Source: Apostichopus japonicus | Lineage: Eukaryota > Echinodermata > Holothuroidea > Aspidochirotida > Stichopodidae | Direction of reading: 5' to 3' | Assembly: GCF_037975245.1 (NCBI RefSeq) | Contig: NC_092583.1 | Location: 5,553,264 to 5,617,263, forward strand | Length of the DNA stretch: 64,000 nt | Part shown: positions 56,645 through 64,000 of the stretch, piece after piece | Numbering within the stretch: the stretch's first letter is position 1 | Layout: the number at the start of each line of letters is the position of its first letter | The notes under the pieces: generated by a model | The model's database searches: none | What the model saw: only the letters and a program-made list of their open reading frames with translations | Told to the model about the DNA's origin: nothing | Made by a program: the position numbers and the translations under genes

Positions 56645-58372
56645 GCATTATAGACGAAGTAAGTTGGTTGAGGGGAGGTACTGTATATCCAAGAGAAATA
56701 CAATAGCATAAAATACGAACGTACGAACTAACTTGGTGGAGGGGAGGTATATACAAGAGAAATACAATAGCATACTATACGAACGAACGAACTAACTTGG
56801 TGGAGGGGAGGTATATCCAAAAGAAATACAATAGCATAATATACGAACGTACGAACTAACTTGGTGGAGGGGAGTTATATCAAAGAGAAATACAATAGCA
56901 TACATATACGAACGTACGAACTAACTTGGTGGAGGGGAGGTGTATCCAAGAGTAATACAATAGCATAATATACGAACGTACGAACTAACTTGGTGGAGGG
57001 GAGGTATATACAAGAGTAATACAATAGCATAATATACGAACGTACGAACTATCTTGGTGGAGGGGAGGTATATACAAGAGTTATACAATAACATACTATA
57101 CGAATGAACGAACTAACTTGATGGAGGGGAGGTATATACAAGAGTAATACAATAGCATACTATACGAACGTACGAACTAACTTGGTGGAGGGGAGGTGTA
57201 TCCAAGAGTAATACAATAGCATAATATACGAACGTGCGAACTAACTTGGTGGAGGGGAGGTATATACAAGACTAATACAATAGCATAATATACGAACGTA
57301 CGAACTAACTTGGTGGAGGGGAGGTATATTCAAGAGTAATACAATAGCATACTATACGAACGTACGAACTAACTTGGTGGAGGGGAGGTATATACAAGAG
57401 TAATACAATAGCATAATATACGAACGTACGAACTAACTTGGTGGAGGGGAGGTGTATCCAAGAGAAATACAATAGCATAAAATACGAACGTGCGAACTAA
57501 CTTGGTGGAGGGGAGGTATATACAAGAGTAATACAATAGCATACTATACGAACGTACGAACTAACTTGGTGGAGGGGAGGTATATTCAAGAGTAATACAA
57601 TAGCATACTATACGAACGTACGAACTAACTTGGTGGAGGGGAGGTATATACAAGAGTAATACAATAGCATAATATACGAACGTGCGAACTAACTTGGTGG
57701 AGGGGAGGTGTATCCAAGAGAAATACAATAGCATGTACTATACGAACGTACGAACTAACTTGGTGGAGGGCAGGTATATCCAAGAGTAATACAATAGCAT
57801 AATATACGAACGTGCGAACTAACTTGGTGGAGGGGAGGTGTATACAAGAGAAATGCAATAGCATACTATACGAATGAACGAACTAACTTGGTGGAGGGGA
57901 GGTATATACAAGAGTTATACAATAACATACTATACGAACGTACGAACTAACTTGGTGGAGGGGAGGTATATACAAGAGTAATACAATAGCATAAAATACG
58001 AACGTACGAACTAACTTGGTGGAGAGGAGGTATATACAAGAGTTATACAATAACATACTATACGAACGTACGAACTAACTTGGTGGAGGGGAGGTATATA
58101 CAAGAGTAATACAATAGCATACTATACGAACTTACGAACTAACTTGGTGGAGGGGAGGTGTATACAAGAGAAATGCAATAGCATACTATACGAATGAACG
58201 AACTAACTTGGTGGAGGGGAGGTGTATCCAAGAGAAATACAATAGCATAATATACGAACTTACAAACTAACTTGGTGGAGGGGAGGTGTATCCAAGAGAA
58301 ATACAATAGCGTACTATACGAACTAACTTGGTGGAGGGGAGGTGTATCCAAGTGAAATGCAATAGCAAAGGA
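56645..58372. repeat. 64-bp minisatellite, about 27 copies
   Basis: The unit reads GAGGTATATACAAGAGTAAT, ACAATAGCATAATATACGAA, CGTACGAACTAACTTGGTGG, AGGG. Most copies are 64 bp and differ by single bases. Variants (GTACGAAC/GAACGAAC, TATATAC/TGTATCC, ACAATAGC/ACAATAAC) recur in several non-adjacent units, suggesting higher-order duplication. Frames on the minus strand such as 'TSPPPS' repeats are artefacts. Confidence 0.95.
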
Positions 58373-61300
58373 ATATTTTCAATTCATTACATTAGGAAAA
58401 TTATCATTTTTGTCCCGAGTAACAGAAACATTGCACAGAAGGTTTTCGTGCTACATTGGTAGACATTTAAAGTGCTTCTGAGCCGTGAACATCTTTTGAC
58501 TGTTTGTTACGCTATATTATCGGTATGATCAATTATTTTAACTGTTGCGCGTGGTAAATCTGTCCTGTTTAGTCAGGGTGTCAATCATGGTGGGGGGGGG
58601 GGGGACACGTCACCCACTTTCTGCAGGATGGTTGACACAAAATCAACCCCACCCCCTCCCCAGGTTTATAGGATTCACTCGTGTAGGAGCTAGCCTATTA
58701 AGGTCATAATAACTCGTGTATCTCATAAAAAGGAGCTCAAACATTGTGCTATGAGATTAGTAGTTTTATTCTCACGTGCTAAACCCCCACCCCCCCCCCC
58801 TCCGATGAAGAGTTACGCATTTCATTTAAAGCGTAAGTTAAATAAAGAACAGCCCCAATACACCGCCGATGCTATATGCTTAGCCTAACTCCTTTCTAGT
58901 TTATTATTTTGTATATTTTATAGTATATTGTATCATCATGTACAAACAATATAACACTACATGTAAATTATTATGTGCATTGCTTGGTTAGCATGCCACT
59001 CATAGTTGTAAGTGGAGGGGGGATAATGACATATTTCATGGGAATTTTGAGACAGATACATATATGGTTAACCATGTGATTCATTTAACCTCAAGTTCTG
59101 GTTAGTAGTTATGTACATACTTCACAAAATATTAATTTGTGATGCCAATTACAGGGGTGTGCATTGGGGAGCTATCCAAATGAAATTTCCACGTCTTAAA
59201 TGAAAGAAGGCCTACGATAATGCTATTGTCAGTTAGTATTAGCGAAATGATCATATCGTTTCTGCTGATTTCATTAGTCAGTGTGCTCACTCAAGGTTCT
59301 AAGCATACATTGTAGGAATGGCGTTCAAAAGAACACACAATTTACTTTTAAGAGGGGATGAAGTGGTGGGTTTTCATGTCTTAGAATGGTTTATCTACAT
59401 TACTACAACACCATCCATTCACTACTTCCCGTAAATGCAGATGCAAAAGCCAGAAATTCGCTGTCAAAGTATTCCCTAGCGACCTCCCGAGCAGACTCTC
59501 GTGGAAAAAACTCAAAGCTTCCCACCGCAGTTCATATGACGTCAGTAAAGGGACCATTTCAGCCAAAGCCGACTCCATGATTTTTACTGTTACGGCGTCA
59601 TTCAGTTTACTACGTACAGGTAACTACAACACACTCTCATCATCAACTGAAAGTTTTCTCCCGAGTCTACCAATTCCGAGGAAATGGGCCTGCACCTTTA
59701 AGAACATTCGTAAGCTTTGACGAAATTATTTTCTTGAGGAAGAAGAGGAGGAAATAATTTTCGAGGGTGATGAAGATAATATCGGTGTTTTTCCCTATCA
59801 ATTGGGCCCCTTGCAGAAGAATTGTAAAACGATCCCGACGCATCGCCGCCGATCGAAGTCCCCGAGCAGAACGGTTGGACGATCCTGAACCGAGAATAAA
59901 CAAAATAAAACCACCGTTATTAAGACCATAATATGATTTACATTATCTCGAATGTCGATGATCCTACAACCTAAGTTCGTAGCGAAGCTTCTAGAATTTT
60001 GTTACTTACAGTGCAAGCTAACGGAAAATGTGACATTCTGTGCAAGTGCAACCCTATAATACTAGTAGTGGTAACATGGGGTCTAGACTTAACTAATAGA
60101 CGTTGTATAACAGGCTAGCCCGTGTAATTGTAACATCCAACTGTTACGTAAAATCATAACAAAACTCCAGTTTAACCATAATAGAACAATTGCAGATCTA
60201 GTATTGATTGTTCTAAAACCAACTGGGTTTAAGTTTTGTGCGAAATATTAGGTAACCAATAAATAAAAATTGTCATTTGGTGCATCTAGGCTGTGGTCTT
60301 AACAAGTAATTTGGCAATAGTATGGGCCACAGGCACTCGTAAAGTTGTGATGGGGTCGTGTTTGAATGAGTCGTGTCCAAATTCTTCGATTTCTATCACC
60401 TTTTGGAAAAGCGGGCATGCATGTGAAATCCGTCTTTACTTGTATTGGAGCAACCTGCAACCACACATCGGCTCGAGGATGCAAGCTTCGAAGCTAATTG
60501 GGTATCATTGGAAAGCTACGAGTGTATAGAAAACGATGATTCATATAAATTTTTCCGTTTCACCCCCTCTTTAACCATTCATTCCGTATATGCACGATCG
60601 CGGATGCGATTACTGAAAAAAAAATAACGTAGAGAGCTCCTAAGTTAGCATGCATTAACAGTATACAGTCTAATGTGAAACATACGATTCATAAATATAT
60701 TTATTACGACTAGCCTATAGGCCTACAGAGAGTAGTATATGTGTCCGGTTTGCAATGAAATTATTTTCATACGGACAGAATATTATACAGAAATTCGGAC
60801 AATAATGACAGCATCGTAAATACGATCTAACTTTGACAGTACTGTACTCCTTAAATCCCACGGTGGCCTAGGTGGTTACCGTAACTGGGTAACTTGGGGT
60901 TTACTCAAAAAAAAAAGTTTTGTACATGCTACGGCGGCCCAGATAAAACATTGGAAATTCTGTCCATTTATTCTTCACAATTGTAGTTTTCTCTCATATT
61001 TGGACCATCTTTTCACAATCTGGACATCTCTTGTGGGAAATCTCAAGAAGCAAAGAAATTGATCACCGTCTGGAAATTTTGTAGCTTACATCGAAACTTT
61101 AACGTAGGTGTATGCCTCAAAATTTTGACTATTCCATCTCAATATCTTAACTTCTTTTTACATAACGCTTTTCTTTTTCGATAAAAAAAGTCAAAATTGC
61201 CAGGGATTACTCCTCGAAATTGCGACGTTTTGTATTGAAGTTCTCCGAGAACTGCAACTTTTGTATCTCAAAATATCCACTTCACATGCTGATGAGTAAA

Positions 61301-61950
61301 GGGTAAACTTAGAGGTGTATTAACATGGTTAACGCTCAACCAACATTGAACCTGCTCTATTGGTCGTTCAATGCCCTCTTGCTTGCCCATAGCTTAGTAA
61401 AGTTAAACACAAGCTGTACTACAGTAGTAAATAGCGGCATACACTGGGTTCAAATGGGATAAAAACGCTCATTGGTCTTTCGTGATCGGATCTCGGGCGT
61501 GTCAACTGCAGAGTATGACTCGTGATATCATGTCATTTGCATCGGAAAACGAGACGGGTGTTAGAAACACAGGAAATTCCATTGCGAACTCTTACCAACT
61601 TTGTCACATAGAGGTAAGTGCACCTCAGGAAAACATGGTTATAAGAGAACCTTACCGATTTGCTCAACCTTTCCAGCAAAGGATTATCGTTAACGTGTTA
61701 ATGCATGACTTAATTAAATAATATATATATGGTCTCTTGTTCTCTCCACTAACTCTCTAACTGGTGAAGATTTTTGTCAAATATTAGAGTTTATAATGGG
61801 CAAATAATCATAAGACCTAGTATTATGAGTAGCCTAGATCAATGTAGTACTAGCCACCGAAATTGATAGGGCCTATGCTCCGTTTTCCTGCAGGGAATTT
61901 GCCGATTCAGATGGCGCTCTTCTTGTTAGCGCTTCAACTCGAATCCTTGA
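58373..61950. other. Non-coding stretch
   Basis: Mostly unique AT-rich DNA. G- and C-runs near 58590-58605 and 58785-58800 resemble the interior edges of hAT-like elements, but no inverted ends or duplications were found. Frames near 59.4-59.9 kb on both strands lack recognisable domains. Confidence 0.45.
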
Positions 61951-61965
61951 TATCACTAACTCGCA

Positions 61966-63187
61966 GGAAGCCACTAAATACTAACCCGCGTAGCGGTTCG
62001 GTTCATCGGTAAGGATCCCGAGCGAGAATGATCTCACCTGACGTCACAGTCTTGCATAACTACGTAGATGAACATGTTGTACATTTCACGTGTATAGTGC
62101 GGGTACGAGCTCGTGTAACACGTACGAATTGCCGGGCCAAGTCCCGCTCGCGATTAAGTAAAAGAGGGGAAAATAGGAGACACTTGAATACACAAATATC
62201 CAAACGTTTCACGGTTTATTCTTGACATTTTAAGCTAACAAATGTATATAAGAAAGCTGCAATAAAGTACTGTTGTATTTATCTTTATATCTCAAGTATA
62301 GCAGGTCTCACAAGTTATTACATAGAGTTAACTAACCTCCAAGACCTGGTTGTGTACATATATCATTTAAAAAACTGTGAGTACCGTTTCAAACCCATAT
62401 ATCTATCTTCATTTCAAATAACAGGTCTCACAGGTTATTACATAGAGTCAACTAACCTCCTACACCTGGTTGTGTACAAATATCAAATTTAAAAGCTGCA
62501 AAATTCACTTCAAACGTTTAGATCTATCTTCATTTCAAATAACAGGTCTCACAGGTTATTACATAGAGTCAACTAACCTCCTACACCTGGTTGTGTACAA
62601 ATATCAAATTTAAAAGCTGCAAAATTCACTTCAAACGTTTAGATCTATCTTCATTTCAAATAACAGGTCTCACAAGTTATTACATAGAGTCAACTAACCT
62701 CCAAGACCTGGTTGTGTACATGTATCATTTTAAAAACTGCAAGTACCGTTTCAAACCGCTATTATATCTATCTTTATCTCTTAACAGGCCTCATAAGTTA
62801 TTACATAGAGTCAACTAACCTCCAAGACCTGGTTGTGTGCATCATTTTTAAAACTGCAAGTACCGTTTAAAGCCGCTATTATATCTATCTTTATCTCTTA
62901 GCAGGCCTCACAAGTTATTACATAGAGTCAACTAACCCCCAAGACCTGGTTATTTACAAATATCATTTAAAAACTACAAGTACCGTTTCAAACCGCTATT
63001 ATATCTATCTCTATCTCGAGTAGCAGGTCTCACAAGATATTACATAGAGTCAACTAACTTCCGAGACCTGGGCAAAATAACGTAATTCGGGAACCGAGAG
63101 CGCCGAGCACAGTTGCACCCGAAACCGAGTTCCGAGGGCACTCGAAATGGTCCGACCCGCTGTAGGGGTTAGTATTTAGTGGCTTCC
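61966..63187. mobile_element. Mutator-like TIR element with internal tandem array
   Basis: The terminal inverted repeats begin GGAAGCCACTAAATACTAAC and are identical for 22 bases, then weakly similar for about 15 more. Flanks are TAACTCGCA on the left and TAACTTCGCA on the right, a probable 9-bp duplication with one indel. Long inverted repeats plus a 9-bp duplication suggest a non-autonomous Mutator-like element. It sits within the GATATCTC satellite seen on both sides. Confidence 0.7.
62285..63072. repeat. About 120-bp tandem repeat, seven copies
   Basis: The unit holds CAGGTCTCACAAGTTATTAC, ATAGAGTCAACTAACCTCCA, AGACCTGGTTGTGTACA, a TTTAAAA stretch and CTATCTTCATTTCAAATAA. Copy starts are spaced 117-122 bp. 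Copies two and three are nearly identical. The whole array lies inside the TIR element. Confidence 0.9.
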
Positions 63188-63189
63188 TA

Positions 63190-63600
63190 ACTTCGCATTC
63201 TTGATATCTCGAATTCAATTTAGGATACTTTGTATTCCCGATATCTCGAATTCAATTTTGGATATCTCTAATTCGAATTCTTGATATCTCTAATTCGAAT
63301 TCTTGATATCTCGAAATAAATTTTGGATATCTCTAATCCAATTTCTAAATACATCGAATTCAAGTTTGGATATCTATAACTGTAATCCCGATATCTCTAA
63401 TTCAATTTGGATATCTCTAATTCGAATACTTGATGTCTCTAATTCGAATTCTTGATATCTTGAAATATAATTCTAAAATATCTCGAATTCAATTTTGGAT
63501 TTCTTTAATTGTATTCCCGATAACCAGAATTCAAGTTTTGATACCTTTAGCTCGAAATATTGATATCTCGAACTCAATTTTGGATATCTCAAAGTCGAAC
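63190..63600. repeat. GATATCTC-type satellite
   Basis: Irregular units built from TTGATATCTCGAATTC, AATTTTGGATATCTC and TAATTCGAATTC, with frequent short palindromes. A short piece (CTTGATATCACTAACTCGC) lies left of the TIR element, showing that the element inserted into this array. Confidence 0.8.
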
Positions 63601-63601
63601 C

Positions 63602-63947
63602 CAGTGGCGGAGCGTCCATACAGTCAGGGGCGGATCCCCCCCCCCCACCCCTGACGGACTCAAATGGACATCTGGCGCCCTTTTCAGCTATTCACCACTT
63701 TTTACTTATTCGCGATTATTTACTTTTTTATTGCGCTCTCATCTACCTAATTATTGACATTTGTCACATTGTTGGCGATGACACCTATACCTAATGGTTA
63801 TTTCCGGCGATATAGGGAGTATCTTTACTCAGACAATTTCTGTACGCTCTGCGCCAACCTGTGGTGGCGCTCCGCTTAGATAAAGTCGAAAGCGCCCATA
63901 CAGACCATTCTCGCCCCCTCTGACCAATACCCCTAGCTCTGCCACTG
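63602..63947. mobile_element. hAT-like MITE without clear TSD
   Basis: The ends CAGTGGCGGAGCGTCC and CTAGCTCTGCCACTG match the family of 38933-39486 and 53428-53823 in layout and internal words (TTATTCGCGATTATTTAC, ATTGCGCTCTCATCTACCT). The dyad module is at 63839-63886. The flanking octamers do not agree, so one end may have recombined. Confidence 0.85.
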
Positions 63948-64000
63948 TCTCCCAATCATTCTTCCCCGTCAATCCGTCTAGTACCCCCACCCCCTCTCTA

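Noticed and set aside
57625-58351. Minus-strand frames with repeated HLPSTKLV/TPPLHQVSS peptides
   Set aside because: They arise from the 64-bp minisatellite; the frame shifts between units and there is no gene context.

Overview
The window is animal nuclear DNA. It has spliced exons with GT/AG borders, long introns, no operons, many minisatellites, and dense non-LTR and DNA-transposon debris. Dispersed blocks carrying motifs such as GGTCAAAGGTCATTT and GAGATATCGTGTTTACAAGG resemble repeats I associate with echinoderm genomes. An echinoderm, possibly a sea cucumber, is my best guess; this is inference only.

The left half (about 5.1-31.3 kb) holds one large minus-strand gene that I reconstructed by hand from splice signals. 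It runs from a signal-peptide exon (31121-31250) across a 10.4-kb first intron to a VWC (chordin-type cysteine-rich) exon (20528-20734). Ten copies of a roughly 140-residue, four-cysteine domain follow, down to 6896, then a possible short C-terminal tail (5898-5951 and 5093-5217). Every domain junction is a phase-1 intron, so the domains are symmetric 1-1 exons. After the first, divergent domain the other nine fall into three subtypes in strict order A-B-C, A-B-C, A-B-C. That order indicates amplification of a three-exon, roughly 3.5-kb unit. Two domains (D8, D10) carry an extra internal intron at different positions and phases. The predicted product is a secreted protein of about 1,550-1,610 residues. 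I do not recognise the domain family.

Repeats lie inside and around this gene. There are two intronic copies of a dispersed element whose head matches the 5' end of U2 snRNA (a third copy is near 54.6 kb). There are also a 54-bp minisatellite beside the last domain exon, a 32/35-bp minisatellite in intron 1, microsatellites, and fragments of non-LTR retrotransposons.

The right half (about 31.3-64 kb) shows no convincing host gene. It holds a 5'-truncated non-LTR reverse transcriptase reading frame (33.0-34.1 kb). It also holds a nest of non-autonomous hAT-like elements, several with 8-bp target-site duplications that can be read directly, some nested in one another and one splitting a reverse transcriptase fragment. 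Nearly all those between 38 and 64 kb share a roughly 50-bp dyad module although their ends differ. Other features are a near-perfect 63-bp-arm palindrome, a 150-bp MITE, a 64-bp minisatellite of about 27 copies, a Mutator-like TIR element carrying seven 120-bp tandem repeats, and seven copies of a GTTTCGGAGGTGAC motif in both orientations across 40-48 kb.
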